Part shown: positions 8,681 to 16,818 of the stretch, one piece after another | Position numbering within the stretch: the stretch's first letter is position 1 | Layout of the letters: every line of letters starts with the position of its first letter | Source: Proteiniphilum sp. UBA5283 | GTDB taxonomy: Bacteria; Bacteroidota; Bacteroidia; Bacteroidales; Dysgonomonadaceae | Length of the DNA stretch: 19,302 nucleotides | Direction of reading: 5' to 3' | Assembly (NCBI GenBank): GCA_002408485.1 | Contig: DHSP01000067.1 | Coordinates: 1 to 19,302 of the forward strand | Position numbers and translations under genes: made by a program | The notes under the pieces: model-generated | Told to the model about the DNA's origin: nothing | Seen by the model: only the letters and a program-made list of their open reading frames with translations | Databases searched by the model: none

Positions 8681-8872
8681 ACCTATATTATTATTTTCTT
8701 TTATAATACTTTCATCATCTTCTTTGTGGCAAAGAGAACTTTATGTGCGGTTTTCTTTCCTTCTCTTTCAACCAAATAAGGAATGAATTGTTACTACACA
8801 ATAAATGAATAAATAGGACAGAAGACAAGTTTGCTTGGATTATGTTCTTGCATAACGTTAAAATATAAACCG

Positions 8873-11800
8873 ATGAAACGATATTTTTTATTGTGGATGG
8901 CATTGGTGGGTCTTCTGGCTCTGTCTGCACAAACAACACACACTATGAGGTATGATCAGGCCTGGAAAAAAGTTGTTGAACTTGAAGAAAAGTCACTCCC
9001 TCAATCGGCCGCGGCAGAAGTAAACAGTATCCTGAACAGGGCAATTTTGGAGAAGAACAGTCCGCAGGTGATCAAGGCATTGATCCATCAGGGCAAATAT
9101 AACCTGGTGCTGGATGTGCAAAACGACACGCTTATTTTCCGAAATCTGAATGAGATGGTAAAAAAGAGCAGCGATGTGGTGGAGCAATCGGTACTTCATT
9201 CCATGTTGGGCGAGCTGTACATGCAATACTACCAGAAAGAGCATCAGGCAATTAACCAGCGTACGGAAGTGGGTGATTTTGTGCCGGCGGACATGAAAGA
9301 GTGGACACGGAATATCTTTTACAATAAGGTAACGGAACAGCTGAACGCCTCCATTGCGCATGAGGGTGAACTGATAAAGGCGAAAGTGGAATCCTATGCG
9401 GATGTGGTGGAATTGGGCAGGGATTCGCGCCGTTTCTACCCTTCAATGTATGATTTTTTGACGAACCGTGCTGTTGAGATTTTTAGTCAGATTAGCCCGG
9501 ATAAGGATTTGAGCCGCACGTTGAAGCATAAAAATATTTCAATACAGTCGCTGTTTGCCCCCGCTGAAGAGTTTGTTACACTCTCATTCAATCCGCAAGC
9601 CTCTGAGCAGGGTCTATGGACATTGGAAACATACCGGAAATTGATTGCCTCTCTCCTTAAAAGAGACATGAAGCAATCGGTGCTATTGACCGAACTAAAT
9701 AAGCTTGACTACTTGTCGCGATTCCACAGTGTTTATACAACCCGCGCTTTACCGTCGCTGAAAAGATTACAGGAGAAATGGGAAGGTCAAGACATCAGTG
9801 TGGAAATCATTGATAAAATTGCCGGTCTATATCAGAGCCACTTATGGGAATTGTCCGGCAGCGACAGCCTGAAGCGGGCAGCGGCAGCCAAGGATCTGTA
9901 CGATCTGTTGCGAAGCTACATCAGCAGTTTTCCCGGGTATGAACGTATATCTGCTCTGGAAAACAGACTTCGACAACTGACGCAACCTCAGTACACTGTC
10001 TCGGGAGAAAAAACATTTCCCATTAAAGGAAAGAAAAGGTGGAAGATCCAATACAAAAATCTTGTGTCGCTGAATGCAACATTGTACAGGATCGACTCAC
10101 CCACAGAGGTGGGGGTGGTACAATCTGAGAGGTGGAAAAGGGTCGACGGGAAAAGGACCTTCCTGAAAAATATCACGGTGCCGTTACCCCAAATTGCAGA
10201 ATATATGCAGGGCGAAACAGACTTCTTACTGGAGGTAGATCACCCTGGCACCTATATGCTGACGTTCGGCTCCACACCCGGAGGTATCGAAAATGGGCTG
10301 TCGGATTATTATTTTTCCGTTTCCGACCTTTCCGTTTTTGCCCGCTCATCCGCAAAGGAGAGATATGATTTCTTTGTGGTAAACAGGGTGACGGGGGAGC
10401 CAGTAAGAAAAGCAAAAATTAATATATACATGCAGTCTGGCAATTGGCGTAATTCCAAACTCACAGTCGTTGAGTCGGTGGTTACAAACGACGAGGGGCT
10501 GGCTGTATATCATAAGGGTGAGATCAACAGTGACCTGTTTTACCAGGCCGTCTCGGGAAAAGATAACGGCTCGCAGCTTTACCGGTTACCATATGAATAT
10601 TACGAGTACGCTGAGAATGCTGATGCCGGGCGTGACCAGGTTAGCATTTTCACCGACAGGAGCCTCTACAGGCCGGGACAGACTCTCTTTTATAAAGCTG
10701 TATTCACCCGTGCAAAAGGAGGTGAAAACAGCATAGTCAAGAATAAAACTGCCAATTTTGTGTTGCGCGATGTCAATCGCCGGGAAATTTCGAAGCAGAC
10801 TCTGATAACCAACGAGTATGGCTCGGTCTCGGGAGAGTTTGTACTGCCACAGGGCACGCTGCCCGGAAATTTCTCAATAGAAACAGATGAGGGAGGCACT
10901 GATTTCCGTGTGGAGGAATATAAGCGCCCCTCGTTTGAAGTGACATTTGATACGATCGGAAAAACCTATAAGTTTGGAGATGAAATCACGTTGAGGGGCA
11001 AAGCAGAAAACTTTTCCGGAATCAGGCTTCAAGATGCAGAGGTGGAGTGGCGCATTGCCCGGCAGCAAACATGGTGGTGGCGGTGGGGTGATGTGCCGGA
11101 ACATTTCACAGAGGGAACTGTCACCACCGACAAAAATGGTGCATTTGAGATTTCTTTCACTCCCTTAAAACCCGATGAGCAGTATTCGCTCAGATCAGTA
11201 TTCTCGTTTGTGGTCGAAGCCGCGGTGACCGATCTGAATGGAGAAACGCAGACAGGAACTTACAGCATTCCGGTTGGAGATGTCTCCATGATATTGCAGG
11301 CAGAGATACCGGACCGAATGGAGAAAAAGAGCGGTCAGCACATTGTGATCTCGGCGAAGAATCTTGATGGTGCGGACATAGATGCTGTCGGGACTTACCG
11401 GCTCTACTTGTTACAGAGAAACGATTCCATCGATCAGCTTGTCGCGGAGGGGCCGTTTGAATGTGGAGAACAGCCGGAAATGAAAAAACAGCTTGCCGGA
11501 ATGCGCTCCGGAAAATACCGGCTGAAACTCCAATCGGAAGATGACAGGGGAAATCCTGTAGAAGCAGAAAAGGATTTTATTTTGTACTCCTTTGCTGATA
11601 AACGTCCACCCATCAAAACCAATGAATGGCTGGTTGAGAAAAGCGCTTTTTTTTCAGAAGGGAAAAGCGGTGAAGTGATACTGGGTGTGTCAGATAAAGT
11701 GAATGTTTTGTACGAGCTGTGGCAGCGAGACAGGTTGTTGGAAAGAAAATGGTTAAAGCTGAACAACGAAAACAGGCTTTTTGACATTCCCTACAAGAGA

Positions 11801-14719
11801 AGCTATGAGGAGGGAGTGACACTCATGCTGACCTATGTGAAAGAGGAGAGATTTTATGCACACAGCGTGGAATTGCGGCCGGTGAAGGAGGAGAAAAAAC
11901 TGAACGTGAAGCTGGATGTGTTTCGTGATAAGGTCCGCCCCGGAGACAATGAGGAGTGGAGGATAACGGTTACTGATGCCGGCGGCAACCCATCCAGGGC
12001 GGAAGTGCTGGCTTCGATGTACGATTTCTCACTGGACCGGATATACCCGTCGCACCCCTGGAGCCTGTCGCTCCATATGCCCGGCCCGTATTATTCCCGA
12101 ATGGGACTGGTCAGCGACCAGTCTTTCAACCCGCAGACAGCGATGGGATACTTTTCTATTCCGACGGTAGACGTACTCCCTTTTTCCTTCGACCGCTTCA
12201 ACTGGTTCAATTTTTCATTCTATTCCGGAAGATTGATGCTAAGAGGTAGTGCTGTAGATGCAAAGAATGCAGCAGCATCCGGTTTCCTTGCCGAAGAAGA
12301 ACTGCTTTCCGGTAGAAGAGTTTCCGATAATTCCGATATGGCAAAAAGGGAGGAAGCTGCTGCCGGCTTGTCTGTTCAGAGCCAGATACCGCAAATCCGC
12401 CGAAACTTTCACGAGACCGCCTTTTTCTACCCCCACCTGAGAACCAACGAAAAAGGGGAGACGCAGATCGCATTCGTCGTGCCCGAAAGCAATACAAGAT
12501 GGCGCTTCAGGGTGCTGGCGCACGACCAGCAGCTGAATACCGGGAAAGTGGAAGCAATTATTGTGTCGCAAAAGGAGCTGATGGTGACGCCCCATATGCC
12601 TCGCTTTCTGCGTCATGGCGACAGGACGAGTGTCTCCACGAAAATTTCCAACCTCTCCGGTACTACCCAATCAGGCAAAGTTACGCTGGAGTTGTTCAAT
12701 CCGGTGACGGACGAACTACTGCTCAATATACCGGTCCCCAACTCCGAAAAGGAGTTCACCCTGTTTCCGGATGCCTCTGCAGATGCCTCCTGGACATTCG
12801 ATGTTCCATTCGGTATCGATCTCCTCGGTGTGCGTATCGTGGCTGAAACGCCGCAATTTAGTGACGGAGAACAACATGCGCTGGCTGTCCTGCCAAACCG
12901 GATGCTGGTAACCGAAAGTATGCGTCTTGATGTGAACGGGAATCGAACGAAGACATTCTCCATGGGTAGGCTTCTGAACAAGAGGTCCGCTTCCATCCGC
13001 GATTACCGTTTGACTCTTGAGTTTGCTTCCAATCCGGTTTGGTACGCAGTGCAGGCTCTGCCGGTACTGGGAGAACCGGTGAGCGACAACGCGGTGTCCT
13101 GGTTTGCCTCTTATTATGCCAACATACTGGGTACCCATATCGGTAAAGTATATCCCAGGGTATTGAATATGGTAGAAGCCTGGAGAAAACAAGGCGGCAG
13201 CAAAGAGACTTTTTACTCCGACCTGGAGAAAAACCAGGAGTTGAAAAATGTGCTGCTGGAAGAGACCCCCTGGGTTCTTGAGGCAAATACCGAATCGGAA
13301 CAAAAGGAAAAGTTGTCTTTCCTGTTCGATCTGAATCGTAGCCGCAATCTTACTCAAACTGCCCTCGGCAAGCTGCAGGAACTGCAGACCAGCCAGGGCG
13401 GCTGGAGCTGGTTCAAAGGCTTCAAACCCAATGTCGGCATTACCCACTATATTCTTTCCGGATTTTTTCAGTTGCAGGAGCTGGGTGCTGTAGAGTTTTC
13501 CGAAGAAACAGCATCCATGCAATCAAGCGCAATTTCATTTATTGATGCGGAAGCTATCCGGCGCTTCGAAGAACTGAAGAAGCTGAATAAAGACTGGAAG
13601 AATATCAAATCCATTTCCGGCATCGATCTGGAATATCTTTTTGTGCGTACCGCTTATGTCAATCACCCTTTGGGTGCCACAGAAAGGGAGATGATTCGTT
13701 TTTACCGTGCTGTGATTGAAAAAAATTGGACGTCATTTGGGCCGTATGAGCGTTCACTCATCGCAATAGTCTTGCAGAGAGAGGGAGAGACGAAGGTTGT
13801 ACAGCAGATGCTGAACTCTTTCCGGGAGCATGCAGCCATATCAGACGAAATGGGCATGTACTGGCCCAATAACCGGGCGCAAGTGTTTATGTCGCAGTCC
13901 GCCATATCCGTACATACCTTTATCATGGAAGCTTTCCGTGTGGGAGGTGCCAAAGAGGGAGAGATGGACAAGATGAAACAGTGGCTGCTGAAACAGAAAC
14001 AAACGCAAATGTGGGAGTCCACCCATGCCACTATTGATGCAATATATGCTCTGCTGAGCCAGGGAAGCGACTGGTTCTCATCAGAAGGAGAGACTAGAGT
14101 CACGTTGGGAAATCGTCTTGTGGAAGCAGAGAAGAGTGAATTGGGTACGGGCTATCTCAAAGACTCGTGGAGTCATGCAGAGATCGCCCCCGAAATGGGG
14201 CGGGTCACGGTGACCCACAAAGGTGAGGGACCTGCATGGGGCGCGCTCTACTGGCAGTATTACGAAGACCTTGATAAAATTATCCAATACGGTGCTTCCC
14301 TCGACATCGGGAAGCAACTGTTTGTTGAACAAACCGATTCCACAGGGATAAGCCTCATTCGCATCGTGGAAGACACTCCGCTCACTGTGGGAGATAAAGT
14401 GGTGGCGCGGCTTGTAGTGCGTACCGACCGAGATTTGGAGTTTGTGCATCTGAAAGATATGTATGCCGCTGCCTTTGAGCCGGTAAGCCAGATATCGGGT
14501 ACCGGATGGCAAAACGGTATTCTCTACTATCGGACATCGAAAGATGCCTCCACAAACTTCTATTTCGATGTGCTGCCACGAGGTACCTATGTGTTTGAAT
14601 ATGCCATGATTGTAGGACGTTCCGGTGCTTATTCGAACGGAATTACTACCCTGCAGTGCCTGTATGCACCGGAATTCAATTCACATAGTGCCGGAATCAG
14701 AATAATTGTTAAACAATAA
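8873..14719 (+). CDS. Alpha-2-macroglobulin family protein lacking the thioester motif
   Basis: A 1948-residue exported protein of the bacterial alpha-2-macroglobulin (YfaS-like) family, which traps or shields against proteases in the envelope. The signal peptide MKRYFLLWMALVGLLALSA has no lipobox Cys, so it is probably periplasmic or secreted rather than a lipoprotein. Family landmarks: IFTDRSLYRPGQ near 593 (MG2), FRVEEYKRPSFEV near 678, NFHETAFFYPHLRT at about 1178, SNTRWRFRVLAHD, and a C-terminal YAPEFNSHS. The thioester-domain entry reads LPVLGEPVSDNAVSWF before SYYAN. The family pattern has CxEQ there, and here those positions are N1406, V1408 and S1409, so no thioester can form. A CGEQ tetrapeptide occurs instead at 864-867 in a macroglobulin domain. 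The start at 8873 is preferred over an upstream TTG at 8831 because it begins the signal peptide. No pbpC partner is in the window. Confidence 0.9.
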   Translation: MKRYFLLWMALVGLLALSAQTTHTMRYDQAWKKVVELEEKSLPQSAAAEVNSILNRAILEKNSPQVIKALIHQGKYNLVLDVQNDTLIFRNLNEMVKKSSDVVEQSVLHSMLGELYMQYYQKEHQAINQRTEVGDFVPADMKEWTRNIFYNKVTEQLNASIAHEGELIKAKVESYADVVELGRDSRRFYPSMYDFLTNRAVEIFSQISPDKDLSRTLKHKNISIQSLFAPAEEFVTLSFNPQASEQGLWTLETYRKLIASLLKRDMKQSVLLTELNKLDYLSRFHSVYTTRALPSLKRLQEKWEGQDISVEIIDKIAGLYQSHLWELSGSDSLKRAAAAKDLYDLLRSYISSFPGYERISALENRLRQLTQPQYTVSGEKTFPIKGKKRWKIQYKNLVSLNATLYRIDSPTEVGVVQSERWKRVDGKRTFLKNITVPLPQIAEYMQGETDFLLEVDHPGTYMLTFGSTPGGIENGLSDYYFSVSDLSVFARSSAKERYDFFVVNRVTGEPVRKAKINIYMQSGNWRNSKLTVVESVVTNDEGLAVYHKGEINSDLFYQAVSGKDNGSQLYRLPYEYYEYAENADAGRDQVSIFTDRSLYRPGQTLFYKAVFTRAKGGENSIVKNKTANFVLRDVNRREISKQTLITNEYGSVSGEFVLPQGTLPGNFSIETDEGGTDFRVEEYKRPSFEVTFDTIGKTYKFGDEITLRGKAENFSGIRLQDAEVEWRIARQQTWWWRWGDVPEHFTEGTVTTDKNGAFEISFTPLKPDEQYSLRSVFSFVVEAAVTDLNGETQTGTYSIPVGDVSMILQAEIPDRMEKKSGQHIVISAKNLDGADIDAVGTYRLYLLQRNDSIDQLVAEGPFECGEQPEMKKQLAGMRSGKYRLKLQSEDDRGNPVEAEKDFILYSFADKRPPIKTNEWLVEKSAFFSEGKSGEVILGVSDKVNVLYELWQRDRLLERKWLKLNNENRLFDIPYKRSYEEGVTLMLTYVKEERFYAHSVELRPVKEEKKLNVKLDVFRDKVRPGDNEEWRITVTDAGGNPSRAEVLASMYDFSLDRIYPSHPWSLSLHMPGPYYSRMGLVSDQSFNPQTAMGYFSIPTVDVLPFSFDRFNWFNFSFYSGRLMLRGSAVDAKNAAASGFLAEEELLSGRRVSDNSDMAKREEAAAGLSVQSQIPQIRRNFHETAFFYPHLRTNEKGETQIAFVVPESNTRWRFRVLAHDQQLNTGKVEAIIVSQKELMVTPHMPRFLRHGDRTSVSTKISNLSGTTQSGKVTLELFNPVTDELLLNIPVPNSEKEFTLFPDASADASWTFDVPFGIDLLGVRIVAETPQFSDGEQHALAVLPNRMLVTESMRLDVNGNRTKTFSMGRLLNKRSASIRDYRLTLEFASNPVWYAVQALPVLGEPVSDNAVSWFASYYANILGTHIGKVYPRVLNMVEAWRKQGGSKETFYSDLEKNQELKNVLLEETPWVLEANTESEQKEKLSFLFDLNRSRNLTQTALGKLQELQTSQGGWSWFKGFKPNVGITHYILSGFFQLQELGAVEFSEETASMQSSAISFIDAEAIRRFEELKKLNKDWKNIKSISGIDLEYLFVRTAYVNHPLGATEREMIRFYRAVIEKNWTSFGPYERSLIAIVLQREGETKVVQQMLNSFREHAAISDEMGMYWPNNRAQVFMSQSAISVHTFIMEAFRVGGAKEGEMDKMKQWLLKQKQTQMWESTHATIDAIYALLSQGSDWFSSEGETRVTLGNRLVEAEKSELGTGYLKDSWSHAEIAPEMGRVTVTHKGEGPAWGALYWQYYEDLDKIIQYGASLDIGKQLFVEQTDSTGISLIRIVEDTPLTVGDKVVARLVVRTDRDLEFVHLKDMYAAAFEPVSQISGTGWQNGILYYRTSKDASTNFYFDVLPRGTYVFEYAMIVGRSGAYSNGITTLQCLYAPEFNSHSAGIRIIVKQ

Positions 14720-14740
14720 ACAGGGACTAAACTAAATTGT

Positions 14741-14748
14741 TACTTTTG
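14741..14748 (+). promoter_or_regulatory. Promoter -7 element for the DUF1573 gene
   Basis: TACTTTTG matches TAnnTTTG. No good -33 TTTG sits 19-21 nt upstream. It is followed by TGTCGTAC, closely similar to TATCGTAC following the tRNA -7 element at 16396. A start near 14755 would give a leader of about 40 nt. Confidence 0.45.
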
Positions 14749-14794
14749 TGTCGTACGTAAAAGAGTTAAAACAGTATACTAAATAGATATCACA

Positions 14795-15181
14795 ATGAGG
14801 AAATTGAGTTTATTTTTATTCTTTACCGTGCTGTGGGGCAGTATGGCAGTTGCCCAGCAGAAGCCGGGAATGGATTTTGCGCGCACGGAGCATAATTTTG
14901 GCACCATCAAGGAAGAACTGGGCGCAGTGACCACCCAGTTTGAATTCACAAACCACGGCAAGAGCCCCCTCATCATACAGCGTGTTTCGGCATCCTGTGG
15001 ATGTACCACCCCAAGTTATACACGCGAGCCGGTTCTGCCGGGCAAAAAGGGTACCATTTCAGTAAAATATTCCACGGTACGGCGCCCGGGAACCTTTAAC
15101 AAAACCATTACCGTGTATACCAATGTCCCCGATACGGTATACGTACTTACCATCAAAGGAAACGTTGTACCCAAACAATAA
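14795..15181 (+). CDS. DUF1573 domain protein (exported, ASH/MSP-like Ig fold)
   Basis: A 128-residue protein with a signal peptide (MRKLSLFLFFTVLWGSMAVAQ, cut probably after AVA) and a single DUF1573 domain. The motifs are typical: DFARTEHNFGTIKE, FEFTNHGKSPLIIQ, the SASCGCTTPSY cysteine segment, PGKKGTISVKY, PGTFNKTITVYTN and ITIKGN-like end LTIKGNVV. The fold is an Ig-like sandwich related to ASH/MSP domains. The molecular role of such single-domain Bacteroidetes proteins is not established. It follows the macroglobulin gene by 75 nt, has its own -7 element at 14741, and ends in a strong terminator, so it may be a single-gene unit. Confidence 0.88.
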   Translation: MRKLSLFLFFTVLWGSMAVAQQKPGMDFARTEHNFGTIKEELGAVTTQFEFTNHGKSPLIIQRVSASCGCTTPSYTREPVLPGKKGTISVKYSTVRRPGTFNKTITVYTNVPDTVYVLTIKGNVVPKQ

Positions 15182-15193
15182 ACAGGTATAGGA

Positions 15194-15224
15194 TTTGCAA
15201 TACAAGCCGAATGAAGTATCTTTG
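15194..15224 (+). promoter_or_regulatory. Promoter of meaB, embedded in the preceding terminator
   Basis: TTTG (15194-15197), 19 nt, then TATCTTTG (15217-15224): both elements match the Bacteroidetes consensus exactly. The -7 element occupies the loop of the terminator hairpin at 15207-15241. Transcription would begin near 15231, about 33 nt before the meaB ATG. Confidence 0.75.
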
Positions 15225-15246
15225 TATAAGGCTTCATTCGGTTTTT
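15207..15246 (+). terminator. Intrinsic terminator of the DUF1573 gene
   Basis: CCGAATGAAG (15207-15216) pairs perfectly with CTTCATTCGG (15232-15241) around a 15-nt loop, followed directly by TTTTT (15242-15246). It is the best terminator in the window. Confidence 0.9.
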
Positions 15247-15263
15247 AATTTGATCTATAGACA

Positions 15264-16355
15264 ATGGAACATCCAGAAAATGATCAGAAATACAAGGGAT
15301 TGATTGTAAATAAGGGAGTAGCACAACCTCCCAGTGTGAACCCCTATATAAAAAAAAGAACCAGAGGCGGTCATCGTACTGTATCGGAATATGTGGATGG
15401 TATCCTGGCCGGCAACAGGGTGATCCTCAGTCAGGCTGTCACTCTGGTGGAAAGTGCGCGGCCTGATCACCAACAAAAGGCACAAGCCATCATTGAGAAG
15501 TGTTTGCCCTACTCGGGGAATTCCATTCGTATCGGAATTACAGGTGTACCCGGAGCCGGAAAGAGTACTTCCATCGATACCTTTGGAATGCATCTGCTCA
15601 AAAAAGGGCACAAACTGGCTGTTTTGGCTATTGATCCTTCGAGTGAACGTTCCAAAGGAAGTATTTTGGGCGACAAAACACGCATGGAGAGACTCTCTGT
15701 GGAGCAGAATGCTTTTATCCGCCCTTCTCCTTCGGCTGGTTCACTGGGGGGGGTAGCGAGAAAAACACGGGAAACAATCATACTCTGTGAAGCTGCGGGG
15801 TTCGATTATCTTTTTATTGAGACAGTGGGTGTAGGACAGTCGGAGATTGCTGTCCATTCGATGGTCGATTTTTTCATGCTGATCCAGCTTGCGGGCACGG
15901 GCGATGAGCTTCAGGGTATCAAGCGGGGAATCATGGAGATGGCAGACGGAATTGTGATAAACAAAGCCGACGGCGATAATATCGACAAAGCACAAATGGC
16001 ACAGCGACAGCTCCGCAACGCTTTGCATCTCTTTCCGCTTCCCGATTCCGGATGGACTCCCGAAGTGCTTACCTATTCCGGCTATTATAACCTTGGAATA
16101 GAAGAGGTGTGGGATATGGTGAGCCGGTATGTGAATTTTGTACGAAAGAACGGTTACTTTACCCGTAAACGAAGTGAGCAGGCAAAATACAGAATGTACG
16201 AGACGATTAACGAGCAGCTTCGGGATAGCTTTTATAATAATTCGGAGATAGCAAGTTTGCTGGTTCGGCTCGAGGATGATCTTCAACAATCCAGAAAGAG
16301 CTCCTATGCAGCTGCTAAAGAGGCTCTTGATAAATATAATGAGTTGAAAAAGTAA
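15264..16355 (+). CDS. meaB: Methylmalonyl-CoA mutase-associated GTPase MeaB (ArgK family)
   Basis: G3E-family P-loop GTPase that guards B12-dependent methylmalonyl-CoA mutase: it gates cofactor loading and protects the mutase from inactivation. In Bacteroidales this mutase serves the succinate-propionate pathway. The 363 residues contain Walker A GVPGAGKS (94-101), the AIDPSSERSKGSILGDKTRM segment (about 122-141), SLGGVARKT, the Walker B/switch segment FIETVGVGQSE (184-194), QLAGTGDELQGIKRG (about 208-222) and the G4 motif NKAD (233-236). Length and motif order match full-length MeaB. The mutase genes are not in the window. The gene is monocistronic as far as can be seen, with its promoter at 15194-15224 and a hairpin at 16378. 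Confidence 0.95.
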   Translation: MEHPENDQKYKGLIVNKGVAQPPSVNPYIKKRTRGGHRTVSEYVDGILAGNRVILSQAVTLVESARPDHQQKAQAIIEKCLPYSGNSIRIGITGVPGAGKSTSIDTFGMHLLKKGHKLAVLAIDPSSERSKGSILGDKTRMERLSVEQNAFIRPSPSAGSLGGVARKTRETIILCEAAGFDYLFIETVGVGQSEIAVHSMVDFFMLIQLAGTGDELQGIKRGIMEMADGIVINKADGDNIDKAQMAQRQLRNALHLFPLPDSGWTPEVLTYSGYYNLGIEEVWDMVSRYVNFVRKNGYFTRKRSEQAKYRMYETINEQLRDSFYNNSEIASLLVRLEDDLQQSRKSSYAAAKEALDKYNELKK

Positions 16356-16369
16356 AAAAATGCCCCTGC

Positions 16370-16403
16370 TTGGTACAACGATACAACTTTTTACTTAATT
16401 TTG
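16370..16403 (+). promoter_or_regulatory. Candidate promoter of the tRNA-Glu gene
   Basis: TAATTTTG (16396-16403) matches the -7 consensus. The nearest -33 candidate is TTGG beginning at 16370, with 22-23 nt spacing, slightly long. Transcription would begin near 16410, about 10 nt before the tRNA. The element overlaps the hairpin at 16378-16409. Confidence 0.45.
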
Positions 16404-16416
16404 TATCGTACTTTTA
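16378..16416 (+). terminator. Hairpin after meaB, probable terminator
   Basis: ACGATACAA (16378-16386) pairs perfectly with TTGTATCGT (16401-16409), loop 14 nt, followed by ACTTTTA. The T-run is short and offset by two bases, so termination may be weak. It is the only candidate end for the meaB transcript. Confidence 0.5.
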
Positions 16417-16419
16417 GGA

Positions 16420-16491
16420 GGCGCACTCTTCTAACGGTTAGGAAAATTGTTTCTCAGGCAATGAATAGCGGTTCGATTCCGCTGTGCGCTA
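16420..16491 (+). tRNA. tRNA-Glu (anticodon CTC)
   Basis: A full cloverleaf folds by hand. The acceptor stem is GGCGCAC (16420-16426) with GTGCGCT (16484-16490), ending in a G-U pair at position 1-72. The D stem is TTCT/GGAA with loop AACGGTTA. The anticodon stem is ATTGT (16446-16450) with GCAAT (16458-16462). The loop TTCTCAG has anticodon CTC at 16453-16455, reading GAG. The T arm is AGCGG-TTCGATT-CCGCT (16467-16483). The discriminator is A16491, followed by CTA, so CCA is not encoded. D-arm and T-arm sequences resemble tRNA-Glu. The 4-nt variable loop and AT-rich anticodon stem are slightly unusual but within tRNA rules. Confidence 0.88.
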
Positions 16492-16604
16492 CTAAAGAGA
16501 TTTCCATTTTATCGAAACAGAAAGTTTCCCTTAATCTATATCTTACCGTAAGTGCCGAATTTGTGTAGATCTTATTTTCCTTGTAAAAAGCAGTTTGTTT
16601 TTTT

Positions 16605-16631
16605 GACGTATAGAAAATATTCTTATACGTC
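16605..16631. repeat. Inverted repeat of unknown role
   Basis: GACGTATA (16605-16612) pairs with TATACGTC (16624-16631). Inside, GAA pairs with TTC after a one-base bulge. A run of seven T precedes it on the plus strand, but no T-run follows it on either strand, so it does not look like a terminator. It may be a protein-binding site or a folded RNA element. Confidence 0.55.
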
Positions 16632-16681
16632 GAATAGCCTCTCATAGCAATAGCTGAATTAAAAAAAATGTTATAAAAGGA

Positions 16682-16713
16682 ATTGATCTACCCTGTATAG
16701 ATAATTATCTTTG
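16682..16713 (+). promoter_or_regulatory. Promoter of the peptidase-receptor operon
   Basis: ATTG (16682-16685), 20 nt, then TATCTTTG (16706-16713), an exact -7 match. Transcription would begin near 16720, giving an unusually long leader of about 100 nt. Confidence 0.65.
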
Positions 16714-16735
16714 CGAAATAAAAAAAACTAATCGT

Positions 16736-16751
16736 AACCTAAAATTAGGTT
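16736..16751 (+). repeat. Leader hairpin upstream of the peptidase gene
   Basis: AACCTA (16736-16741) and TAGGTT (16746-16751) flank a 4-nt loop, followed by TTGTTG. It falls in the predicted leader, about 16 nt after the inferred transcription start. It could act as a weak attenuator or mRNA stabiliser. Confidence 0.4.
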
Positions 16752-16818
16752 TTGTTGTCAGAAGTTGTTATTTTTGGCGCTATAATTGATAAAATTATCA
16801 CTGTAAATTTTATTTAAT

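Larger units (their letters stand above)
16492..16818. other. AT-rich intergenic region between the tRNA and the peptidase gene
   Basis: About 327 nt without a gene. It contains a small hairpin GAAAC-AGAAA-GTTTC (16514-16528) shortly after the tRNA, a larger inverted repeat at 16605-16631, the promoter at 16682-16713, and a leader of about 100 nt with a further hairpin at 16736-16751. The tRNA-proximal position and low GC would suit an old insertion site, but I see no direct repeat of the tRNA 3' end or integrase. Confidence 0.6.

Noticed and set aside
8831..8872. Upstream TTG start for the macroglobulin
   Set aside because: It would place 14 extra residues before a textbook signal peptide; the ATG at 8873 fits an exported protein.
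12716..13522. Long antisense open frame (268 codons) inside the macroglobulin gene
   Set aside because: It lies fully opposite a well-supported family gene, shows no recognisable domain, and is explained by the coding strand's codon pattern.
16409..16416. TACTTTTA as the tRNA -7 element
   Set aside because: It ends four bases before the tRNA, so transcription would begin inside the mature tRNA; TAATTTTG at 16396 fits better.
16492..16818. Integration site or genomic island next to the tRNA
   Set aside because: No repeat of the tRNA 3' end and no integrase or mobility gene is visible in the window.
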